Part shown: in pieces, positions 1 to 5,673 of the stretch
Layout of the letters: the number at the start of each line of letters is the position of its first letter
Numbering within the stretch: position 1 is the stretch's first letter
From: Desulfobacteraceae bacterium
GTDB taxonomy: Bacteria > Desulfobacterota > Desulfobacteria > Desulfobacterales > JAABSP01
Direction of reading: 5' to 3'
Length of the DNA stretch: 7,388 bases
NCBI GenBank assembly: GCA_011390035.1
Contig: JAABTE010000125.1
Coordinates: 1 to 7,388, forward strand
The notes under the pieces: generated by a model
What the model was told of the DNA's origin: nothing
The model's input: the letters and a program-made list of their open reading frames with translations, nothing else
Databases searched by the model: none
Position numbers and translations under genes: made by a program

Positions 1-155
1 TGATCTCCGACCACAATGTGCGGGAGACGCTCGGGGCCTGCGACACCGCTTACATCCTCGCCGAGGGCGGGGTGATCGAGTCGGGCCCGCCGGCCCATAT
101 CGCCGAAAGCGAAACGGCCAGACGGGTTTATCTCGGAGAGGGCTTCCGGCTGTAG
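1..155 (+). CDS. lptB: LptB, LPS export ABC transporter ATP-binding protein (3' end only)
   Basis: Only the last 50 complete codons are present, and the 5' part lies outside the window. The frame starts ISDHNVRETL and ends YLGEGFRL before a TAG stop. The ISDHNVRETL segment is the H-loop (switch histidine) region typical of LptB, and the YLGxxFRL ending is a hallmark of this family that separates it from generic ABC ATPases. LptB is the cytoplasmic ATPase that powers extraction of lipopolysaccharide from the inner membrane by LptFG and delivery to the Lpt bridge, so the host is a Gram-negative organism with LPS. The Walker A, signature and Walker B motifs cannot be checked here. An lptB-rpoN order is common in Proteobacteria and Desulfobacterota, which supports both calls. 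Confidence 0.93.
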   Translation, partial: ISDHNVRETLGACDTAYILAEGGVIESGPPAHIAESETARRVYLGEGFRL

Positions 156-250
156 GATGAGATCTGGGATAAGATAAGCGCCGCGCAAACAAGACGACAA
201 CCATCAGGCAGGATTTGATTTTTAAGGATTGAACCCATAGTGTTTAGACC

Positions 251-1684
251 ATGGTTTTTGAACTCAGGCAACAGGTAAAACTGTCCCAGCAACTGGTGAT
301 GACGCCCCAGTTGCAGCAGGCCATCAAGCTGCTCCAATTGTCGCGGCTGGAACTGCTGGACACCATTCGCCAGGAGATGGAGGAGAACCCGGCCCTGGAC
401 GAGGCGCAGGAATCGGCGGCCGAGGAGAGCCTGATCACCGAGCCCGAGGCGGCCCCGGAAGAAAGCGCCCCGGACAAGGAGGTGACCGTGGAAGAGCGCC
501 TCACCGCCGAGATCGACTGGAGCAACTACATCGACGAATACAACACCCCCGGCCGCATGCAGTACGAGGGAGAAGAGAAGGACGCCCCCCAGTACGAGGC
601 GTTCATCGCCCCCCGTAAATCCCTGAGCGATCACCTGTTGTGGCAGTTTCTGATGACCGGGCCGGACCCGGAGGAAGAGCGCGTGGCCAGCGCGCTTATC
701 GGCAGCCTGACGCCCCAGGGCTACCTGGATGCGCCCCTTTCGGATCTTGCCGCCATGAGCGGCGCCACCGAGGAAAAGGTGGCGGCCGTTCTCCGATTGA
801 TGAAAACCTTCGATCCTGCCGGCGTTTTCGCATCGGATCTGCCCGAATGCCTCCTGCTCCAGACCCAGCGCCTGGGCATCGATGACCCGCTGGTGCGCCA
901 GATCATCCGGCGCCACCTGAACCATCTTGAAAACCGCAACTACAAGGCCATCGCCCGGGCCGAGCGGGTGGAGCTGATCGATGTGATCTCCGCCATGGAG
1001 GTGATCCGGGGTCTGGACCCGCGCCCCGGAAGCCCCTTTTCCGACGACAGCCCCCAGTACATCACGCCGGATATTTACGTTTATAAAATGGAAGACGGCT
1101 TTGTCATCATGCTCAACGATGACGGCATGCCCCGGCTGCGCATCAACCCCTTTTATCAGAGCAGCATGTGCCGGGACGGCGTTCTCACCGCCGGCGCCAA
1201 AGAGTACATCCAGGAGAAGCTGCGCTCGGCATCCTGGCTGATCAAGAGCATCCAGCAGCGCCAGAAGACCATCTATCGGGTGATGGAGAGCATCCTGAAG
1301 TTCCAGCGGGAGTTTTTTGAAAAGGGAATCGCCCACCTGCGGCCCATGGTGCTGCGGGACGTGGCCCAGGACATCGAGATGCACGAGTCCACCATCAGCC
1401 GGGTGACCACCAACAAATACGCCTTCACGCCCCAGGGCATCTTCGAGCTGAAGTACTTCTTCAACAGCTCCATCAACCGCGTCCACGGCGAGGCCATGGC
1501 CTCGGCCAGCGTGCAGCAGCGGATCCGGCAGATCATCGAGGGAGAAAACCCGAAAACTCCGTTCAGCGACGTTCAAATCTCGGAAATTCTCAAGGAGAAC
1601 AACATCGACATCGCCCGCCGAACCGTTGCCAAGTACCGGGAAATCATGAGAATTCTGCCTGCCAACAAACGGAAACAATACTAG
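251..1684 (+). CDS. rpoN: RNA polymerase sigma-54 factor RpoN
   Basis: This 477-residue protein matches the usual length of sigma-54. Region I (about residues 1-50) is the Gln/Leu-rich segment containing QQLVMTPQLQQAIKLLQLS, which contacts activators and inhibits open-complex formation. Residues about 52-120 form an acidic, low-complexity region II. A core-binding domain follows. The HTH around residues 366-410 contains LRDVAQDIEMHESTISRVT, and the C-terminal RpoN box ARRTVAKYRE (about 455-464) recognises the -24 promoter element. Together these are decisive for the family. Sigma-54 directs core polymerase to -24/-12 promoters and needs AAA+ activators; none is encoded in this window. In-frame stops at 230 and 245 make ATG 251 the first possible ATG start. 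No Shine-Dalgarno lies at the usual distance: the nearest AAGGA is at 224-228, about 22 nt away. The gene is followed 12 bp later by hpf. Confidence 0.98.
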   Translation: MVFELRQQVKLSQQLVMTPQLQQAIKLLQLSRLELLDTIRQEMEENPALDEAQESAAEESLITEPEAAPEESAPDKEVTVEERLTAEIDWSNYIDEYNTPGRMQYEGEEKDAPQYEAFIAPRKSLSDHLLWQFLMTGPDPEEERVASALIGSLTPQGYLDAPLSDLAAMSGATEEKVAAVLRLMKTFDPAGVFASDLPECLLLQTQRLGIDDPLVRQIIRRHLNHLENRNYKAIARAERVELIDVISAMEVIRGLDPRPGSPFSDDSPQYITPDIYVYKMEDGFVIMLNDDGMPRLRINPFYQSSMCRDGVLTAGAKEYIQEKLRSASWLIKSIQQRQKTIYRVMESILKFQREFFEKGIAHLRPMVLRDVAQDIEMHESTISRVTTNKYAFTPQGIFELKYFFNSSINRVHGEAMASASVQQRIRQIIEGENPKTPFSDVQISEILKENNIDIARRTVAKYREIMRILPANKRKQY

Positions 1685-1696
1685 GGGAGGTGTTTC

Positions 1697-2236
1697 ATGC
1701 AGACATCTGTCACATTCAAGAATCTCGATCCCTCCGAGCATCTCAAATCCTACGTCAGCGGCAAGCTTGACCGATTCGACAAATACCTCGACAACCCGGC
1801 CGAGGCCGGCGTGGTCCTTTCGGTGGAAAAGCACCGCCACATCGCCGAAATCAACATCAGCGGAGACCGGCTCAAGATAAAGGGCACGGAAGAGACCAAC
1901 GACATGTACTCGGCCATCGACATGGTCCTGGACAAAATCGAAAAGCAGATAAAAAAGGGCAAGCAGAAGAGCCGGGACCGAAGGGCCAAGCGCGGCATCG
2001 AGCCCCTGGTGGAAGCGTCCGCTCCGGAAGAGGCCGTCATCGTTCAGGACGACGCGCCCCGGCAGGTCATGGTCCGCAACATCGAATACAAGCCCATGGA
2101 CGTGGAGGAGGCCATCCTCCAGATGGACTTGAGCGACGACAATTTCCTGGTGTTCACCAACGCCAGGACGGACCGAATCAACGTATTGTATCATCGCAAG
2201 GACGGCCATTACGGCCTGATTCAGCCAACCGGCTGA
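1697..2236 (+). CDS. hpf: Long-form ribosome hibernation promoting factor HPF
   Basis: This 179-residue protein has two domains. Residues 1 to about 100 form the S30AE ribosome-binding fold, beginning MQTSVTFKNLDPSEHLKSYV. A Lys/Arg-rich stretch and a short acidic linker follow. A C-terminal domain from about residue 120 contains YKPMDVEEAILQMDL and ends with YHRKDGHYGLIQP, which is the signature of the long HPF dimerisation domain. Long HPF both silences 70S ribosomes and joins them into 100S dimers, whereas short gammaproteobacterial HPF needs a partner. The start has a strong GGGGAGG site (1684-1690, 6 nt spacing) overlapping the rpoN stop codon, so translation is well supported and probably coupled to rpoN. 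Location beside rpoN is a conserved arrangement; older annotations call this gene raiA or yfiA, or a sigma-54 modulation protein. It is a cytosolic protein, expected to act in stationary phase or starvation. Confidence 0.96.
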   Translation: MQTSVTFKNLDPSEHLKSYVSGKLDRFDKYLDNPAEAGVVLSVEKHRHIAEINISGDRLKIKGTEETNDMYSAIDMVLDKIEKQIKKGKQKSRDRRAKRGIEPLVEASAPEEAVIVQDDAPRQVMVRNIEYKPMDVEEAILQMDLSDDNFLVFTNARTDRINVLYHRKDGHYGLIQPTG

Positions 2237-2259
2237 GGCGGGCCGCAAGCGGACGAAAA

Positions 2260-2285
2260 TCGGTGCGACATATCGGTGTGATATA
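2260..2285 (+). repeat. Imperfect tandem 13-bp direct repeat before ptsN
   Basis: Two adjacent copies, TCGGTGCGACATA (2260-2272) and TCGGTGTGATATA (2273-2285), differ at two positions, both C to T. They fill the space just before the ptsN start codon and place a weak GGTG about 8 nt from it. The repeat is visible directly. A role as a regulatory site or translation enhancer is only a guess, and a chance duplication is equally possible. Confidence 0.5.
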
Positions 2286-2286
2286 G

Positions 2287-2745
2287 ATGAAAATTCTGGA
2301 TGTATTGTCGGAAGACGCCATACTGATCGACCTTAAATCGACGGACAAGAAGGGGGTGATCGAAGAGATGGTGGCCCCCTTGTCCCGGGTGTCGGGGGTC
2401 GAGCCGGGAAAGCTGACCCGGGTGCTCATGGAGCGCGAGCGGCTCGGCAGCACCGGCATCGGCCATGGCATCGGCATTCCCCATGGCAAGCTCAAGGACC
2501 TGGACCGGCTCTTTCTCGGCTTCGGCCGCAGCCGGAAAGGGGTCGATTTCGAATCGATGGACGGGCTCCCCACCCATCTTTTTTTTCTTCTCGTGACCCC
2601 CGAAAACTCCACGGGCCTGCACCTGCGCCTGCTGGCCCGCATCTCCCGGGTCCTCAAGAACGACACCTTCAAGGAAAAACTGCTCGGGGCGGAGGCCAGG
2701 GCCGATGTCGTGGCAGCCATTCTGGAGCAGGATGAAAGCCTCTGA
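2287..2745 (+). CDS. ptsN: PTS IIA-like nitrogen regulatory protein PtsN (EIIA-Ntr)
   Basis: This 152-residue single-domain protein belongs to the fructose/mannitol-type (PTS EIIA type 2) family. The segment GSTGIGHGIGIPHGKL carries the phosphorylatable His at residue 66, and the later PENSTGLHLRLLARISR block is the second conserved histidine segment of the fold. The family accepts phosphate from an NPr/HPr-type protein and acts as a regulator rather than a transporter part; in enterobacteria it affects potassium uptake, phosphate sensing and sigma-54-linked nitrogen physiology. No IIB or IIC domain is attached or nearby, which agrees with a regulatory role. An in-frame TAG at 2284-2286 fixes ATG 2287 as the earliest start; the Shine-Dalgarno is weak. 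The stop codon lies 3 bp before the rapZ start and in the same frame. The rpoN-hpf-ptsN-rapZ order is well known from proteobacteria. Confidence 0.95.
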   Translation: MKILDVLSEDAILIDLKSTDKKGVIEEMVAPLSRVSGVEPGKLTRVLMERERLGSTGIGHGIGIPHGKLKDLDRLFLGFGRSRKGVDFESMDGLPTHLFFLLVTPENSTGLHLRLLARISRVLKNDTFKEKLLGAEARADVVAAILEQDESL

Positions 2746-2748
2746 TCC

Positions 2749-3618
2749 TTGATCCATCTGAAGCTGTACATCATCACAGGCCTGTCCGGATCGGGCAAGA
2801 GTACGGTGGTGGAGGCCATGGAGGACGCCGGCTTCTACTGCGTGGACAACATGCCGGTGGCCCTGCTGCCCAAGTTTCTCGAGCTGCCCCTGTCCCAGGA
2901 CAGCCGGCTCAAGGGGCTGGCCTTTGTGATGGACATCCGGGAACGGGGCTTCACCGAGCGGTATGATGCGGTGCTGACGGCCCTCCGGGAGCATGGCTAC
3001 GATTTCGAGATCCTCTTTCTGGAGGCCGACGAGGCCGTGCTGCTGCGGCGCTACAGCGAGACCCGGCGCCACCACCCGCTAAACGGCGGCCGGGGCCTGA
3101 CCGAGAGTATCCGGGACGAGATCGAGCTGCTAAAGGATCTCAGGCAGCGGGCGGACCTGGTTATCGACACCTCCGCCTACAATGTTCATGAACTCAAGGC
3201 CGCCATCCGAAAGATCGTGATCCGCCATGACGCCACGGACGCCATGCGGATTCAGGTGGTCTCCTTCGGGTTCAAAAACGGCGTGCCCCTGGACGCCAAC
3301 CTGGTCATGGACGTCCGGTTCATCGCAAACCCCTATTTCATCGCCCGGCTCAAGCCGCTGGACGGCGAAAACCCAGCCGTGCGCGACTATGTGCTGGGGC
3401 AGCGGGACACCCGCCTTTTCCTCGACCACTATTGCGCCCTTCTGGACCACCTCATCCCCCTTTACGAAAAGGAAGGCAAGGCATACCTTAACATCGCCGT
3501 CGGATGCACCGGCGGCCGCCACCGGTCCGTGGCCATCGCCAGGTCCATCTACGAGCGCGTGAGCAAAAGCCGGCGCCGGGTGGCCCTGCGCCACCGGGAC
3601 GTGCGGCGGGAAGACTGA
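2749..3618 (+). CDS. rapZ: RapZ/YvcJ family P-loop nucleotide-binding protein
   Basis: This protein of about 289 residues is the family's usual length. The N-terminal P-loop GLSGSGKST (residues 11-19) is followed by the family-specific EDAGFYCVDNMP segment. The C-terminal domain begins near residue 166 and contains FGFKNGVPLDANLVMDVRF and the conserved GCTGGRHRS motif (about 252-260). In E. coli RapZ is an RNA-binding adaptor that guides RNase E to the sRNA GlmZ and so controls glucosamine-6-phosphate synthase; in Bacillus YvcJ binds and hydrolyses nucleotides. The exact role in this organism is unknown, since GlmZ-type sRNAs are not general. The start is unusual: a stop at 2743-2745 precedes it, and the first candidate is TTG 2749, with no Shine-Dalgarno in reach. 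Other possibilities are CTG 2758 or 2764. Coupling to ptsN termination is likely. Confidence 0.95.
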   Translation: MIHLKLYIITGLSGSGKSTVVEAMEDAGFYCVDNMPVALLPKFLELPLSQDSRLKGLAFVMDIRERGFTERYDAVLTALREHGYDFEILFLEADEAVLLRRYSETRRHHPLNGGRGLTESIRDEIELLKDLRQRADLVIDTSAYNVHELKAAIRKIVIRHDATDAMRIQVVSFGFKNGVPLDANLVMDVRFIANPYFIARLKPLDGENPAVRDYVLGQRDTRLFLDHYCALLDHLIPLYEKEGKAYLNIAVGCTGGRHRSVAIARSIYERVSKSRRRVALRHRDVRRED

Positions 3619-3633
3619 CGGCAAGAGATTTTT

Positions 3634-3663
3634 TTTACAACCTCCTGAATATGATGCTATACT
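3634..3663 (+). promoter_or_regulatory. Probable sigma-70-type promoter before the mannose-family IIA gene
   Basis: TTTACA (3634-3639) and TATACT (3658-3663) each match the -35 and -10 consensus at five of six positions and are separated by 18 bp. They lie in a short AT-rich patch between rapZ and the next gene. The expected transcription start, about 7 nt after the -10 box, falls near 3670, only a few bases before ATG 3673. The transcript would therefore have almost no leader. Promoter activity is inferred from sequence only. Confidence 0.6.
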
Positions 3664-3672
3664 GTTAGGAAT

Positions 3673-4086
3673 ATGATAGGGATCGTCATCGTCACGCACA
3701 GTCAATTGGGCGACGCGCTGATCGAGGCCGCGCAGTTCATTCTGGGCAGCCGGCCGGAAGCCGCTGTCGCCGTTTCCATCAATCTCAACGAGCAGGTAGA
3801 TCTGCTGCGGGATAAGGTCGCCGCGGGGGTCAAGCAGGTGAAGCATCCGGACGGCGTTCTGATACTGACGGACATGTTCGGCGGCACCCCCTCCAACCTG
3901 AGCTACAGCTTTCTGGAGGAGGGCCGGGTGGAGGTGATATCCGGCGTCAACCTGCCCATGCTGATCAAGGCGGTCAACGCCCGGAAAAACCTTCAGATAG
4001 TCGAGCTGGCCGAATGCATCGAGGCGTATGGAAAGAAAAGCATCTCCATGGCAAGCGGCATCCTCAAGGGAAACAAGCGGAGCTGA
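3673..4086 (+). CDS. Mannose-family PTS IIA domain protein (regulatory PTS)
   Basis: This 137-residue protein is a stand-alone IIA domain of the mannose (PTS EIIA type 4) family. The start MIGIVIVTHSQLGDAL carries the phosphorylatable His9, and LTDMFGGTPSN (about residues 65-75, with Asp67) is the second active-site segment of ManX-like domains. The protein would accept phosphate from HPr. No IIB, IIC or IID component follows, and rapZ and ptsN lie just upstream, so a regulatory role is more likely than sugar uptake; that is inference. In Desulfobacterota such a IIA gene commonly sits after rapZ. A possible AGGA site (3667-3670) is only 2 nt from the ATG, and the upstream promoter may produce a nearly leaderless mRNA. 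The 3' end overlaps the predicted rimI start by 59 bp in another frame. Confidence 0.93.
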   Translation: MIGIVIVTHSQLGDALIEAAQFILGSRPEAAVAVSINLNEQVDLLRDKVAAGVKQVKHPDGVLILTDMFGGTPSNLSYSFLEEGRVEVISGVNLPMLIKAVNARKNLQIVELAECIEAYGKKSISMASGILKGNKRS

Positions 4087-4561
4087 CCCGGCCGGCGATT
4101 CCATAGCCCCGGGCATCCTGTCCGAAGCCACGGAGGCGGATGTGGAGGCGATGCTGCGCATCGAGGCCGCGGCCTTCGATCATCCCTGGAGCCGCCAACT
4201 GCTCACCGAGGAGCTGCATGGCGCCGGCGCCCGCAACTTCGTGTTCCGGGAATCGTCCGGCGCTGGGGTGATCGCCTACATCTGCTTTCGCCTGATCCTC
4301 GACGAGATGCACATCTCCCGCGTGGCGGTGGCCCTTTCCCTGCGGGGCCGGGGCATCGGCCGGCGGATGATGGCAGAGAGCATTACCTACGCCATCCGGA
4401 TGAAGGCCACCGTGGCCTATCTGGAGGTGCGCCCGTCAAACCGTGCGGCCATGGCCCTCTATCTCGGCCTCGGCTTCCATGAAGTCGGCAGAAGAAAAGG
4501 GTATTACGCCGAAAACGGCGAGGACGCCCTGGTGCTAACGAAAAACCTGAAGGAGGAATGA
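4028..4561 (+). CDS. rimI: RimI-type GNAT N-acetyltransferase
   Basis: The GNAT core runs from about residue 30 to the end of the 177-residue product. The acetyl-CoA pyrophosphate loop is RGRGIG (106-111), followed by YLEVRPSNRAAMALYLGLGF (131-150) and the RimI-like GRRKGYY segment (154-160), whose tyrosine is expected to be the general acid. RimI acetylates the N-terminal amino group of ribosomal protein bS18, and related enzymes act on other proteins. E. coli RimI is about 148 residues, so the first 29 residues here look like an extra, low-complexity N-terminus. ATG 4028 is the only in-frame ATG before the core; it has GAGG at 4021-4024 (3 nt spacing) but forces a 59-bp overlap with the preceding gene. 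A non-ATG start such as CTG 4118 would remove the overlap. The 3' end overlaps the gap start. Confidence 0.88.
   Translation: MERKASPWQAASSRETSGADPAGDSIAPGILSEATEADVEAMLRIEAAAFDHPWSRQLLTEELHGAGARNFVFRESSGAGVIAYICFRLILDEMHISRVAVALSLRGRGIGRRMMAESITYAIRMKATVAYLEVRPSNRAAMALYLGLGFHEVGRRKGYYAENGEDALVLTKNLKEE
4551..4556 (+). promoter_or_regulatory. Ribosome binding site that decides the gap start
   Basis: A full AGGAGG lies inside the last codons of rimI. Two consecutive in-frame ATG codons follow at 4558 and 4561. Spacing to the first is only 1 nt and to the second 4 nt, so the second is favoured. The rimI stop (4559-4561) overlaps both ATGs, a classical arrangement for translational coupling. Confidence 0.75.
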
Positions 4562-5565
4562 TGACCACCAAGATCGGTATCAACGGATTCGGCAGAATCG
4601 GGCGCCTGGTGTTCCGGGCGGCAATGAAAAATGCGGATGTTGAGGTTGTGGGGATCAATGATCTGATGGATCAGGCCACAATGGCCCACCTGCTGACTTA
4701 TGATTCCGTCCATGGCAAGCTGGACGCGGACGTAAAGGTTCAGGACGGCGCGTTGAGCGTCAATGGCCAGACCGTGCGGGTCAGCTCCGCCAAGGACCCG
4801 GCCCAGATCGACTGGCGCGGCGTGGGCGCGGACATCGTGGCCGAATGCACCGGCCTTTTCCGGGACGCGGAAAGCGCGGGCAAGCACCTTTCCGCCGGCG
4901 CCCGCAAGGTGATCATCTCCGCCCCGGCAAAGGGCCCGGACATCACCATCGTGATGGGCGTCAACTCCAGCAAGTACGACCCGAAAAACCACCACATCAT
5001 CTCCAACGCCTCCTGCACCACCAACTGCCTGGCCCCCGTGGCCAAGGTGCTGATGGAAAACTTCGGCATCAAATACGGCCTGATGACCACCATCCACTCC
5101 TATACCGGCGATCAGCGCCTGCTCGATTTTCCCCACAAGGACCTGCGACGGGCCCGGGCCGCCGCCCTGTCCATGATCCCCACCACAACGGGCGCGGCCA
5201 AGGCCGTCTCCCTGGTGCTGCCGGAACTGGAGGGCAAGCTCAACGGCCTGGCGGTGCGGGTGCCCACGCCCAATGTTTCCCTGGTGGACCTGGTGGTGAC
5301 AGTGGAAAAATCGGGCGTCACCGTATCGGACGTGAACGACGCTTTGAAGACTGCGGCCGAAGGCCCTTTAAAGGGCATCCTGGGCTACACGGAGGAGCCG
5401 CTGGTATCCGTGGATTTTAACGGCTGCGCCCTGTCTTCCATCGTGGACGGCCCCAACACCTATGTGGTCGGCGATCTTGTAAAGGCGATCTCCTGGTACG
5501 ACAACGAGGCCGGCTATTCCACCCGCATGGTGGATCTGGCGGCCATGATCGGCTCCCAGCTTTAA
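4561..5565 (+). CDS. gap: Type I glyceraldehyde-3-phosphate dehydrogenase
   Basis: The product is 334 residues from ATG 4561, or 335 from ATG 4558. The N-terminal Rossmann motif is GINGFGRIGR, followed by GINDL, whose Asp suggests preference for NAD. The catalytic block SNASCTTNCLAP places the nucleophilic Cys at residue 152, and the general base His is at 179 in MTTIHSYTGDQ. SMIPTTTGAAKAV and the C-terminal WYDNEAGYSTRMVDL are standard for the phosphorylating homotetrameric enzyme. It interconverts glyceraldehyde-3-phosphate and 1,3-bisphosphoglycerate in glycolysis and gluconeogenesis. The whole family length is present with no missing catalytic residue. The start is coupled to rimI. Downstream, a strong hairpin and then tpiA follow; phosphoglycerate kinase, often the next gene, is absent from the window. 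Confidence 0.98.
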   Translation: MTTKIGINGFGRIGRLVFRAAMKNADVEVVGINDLMDQATMAHLLTYDSVHGKLDADVKVQDGALSVNGQTVRVSSAKDPAQIDWRGVGADIVAECTGLFRDAESAGKHLSAGARKVIISAPAKGPDITIVMGVNSSKYDPKNHHIISNASCTTNCLAPVAKVLMENFGIKYGLMTTIHSYTGDQRLLDFPHKDLRRARAAALSMIPTTTGAAKAVSLVLPELEGKLNGLAVRVPTPNVSLVDLVVTVEKSGVTVSDVNDALKTAAEGPLKGILGYTEEPLVSVDFNGCALSSIVDGPNTYVVGDLVKAISWYDNEAGYSTRMVDLAAMIGSQL

Positions 5566-5592
5566 GCGGGTTGCATAGGCTTTCTTCAAGCG

Positions 5593-5628
5593 GGCTGAAT
5601 CCGCACCCATTCCGGGGCGGATTCAGCC
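5593..5628 (+). promoter_or_regulatory. Perfect 12-bp hairpin between gap and tpiA, without U-tract
   Basis: GGCTGAATCCGC (5593-5604) is exactly complementary to GCGGATTCAGCC (5617-5628), with a 12-nt loop. The sequence after the right arm is GAACCATCCG, with no run of T, so this is not a normal intrinsic terminator. It may act as an mRNA 3'-end stabiliser, a processing site or a partial attenuator lowering tpiA expression relative to gap. A copy of a dispersed chromosomal repeat is also possible. Confidence 0.7.
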
Positions 5629-5673
5629 GAACCATCCGAAGCCGGTCTTGGCGCCGGCGGAAAGGAGCGGATA

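Noticed and set aside
128..2248. A 706-codon open frame on the - strand opposite rpoN and hpf
   Set aside because: It lies exactly antisense to two well-recognised genes and shows no recognisable domain. Strong GC bias at third codon positions on the + strand keeps that antisense frame free of stops, which explains its length.
2743..2745. The ptsN TGA as a selenocysteine codon
   Set aside because: The protein is already full length at this point, and I saw no convincing stem-loop of the needed kind directly after it. A normal stop is the simpler reading.
2221..3075. Open frame on the - strand across ptsN and the start of rapZ
   Set aside because: It is antisense to two firm gene calls, has His/Gln-rich shadow composition, and shows no recognisable domain.
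3130..4161. A 343-codon open frame on the - strand across rapZ and the IIA gene
   Set aside because: It is a shadow of conserved + strand genes, with no family features of its own.
4845..5420. Open frame on the + strand inside gap in another frame
   Set aside because: The Gly/Pro/Arg/His-rich product is typical of an alternate frame in GC-rich DNA, and gap is fully supported by its catalytic motifs.
5593..5628. The gap-tpiA hairpin as an intrinsic terminator
   Set aside because: There is no T-run after the right arm, and co-directional genes follow closely. I kept it only as a hairpin of unknown role.
5641..5658. A small GCCGG/CCGGC hairpin before tpiA
   Set aside because: Five-bp arms in GC-rich DNA are expected by chance.
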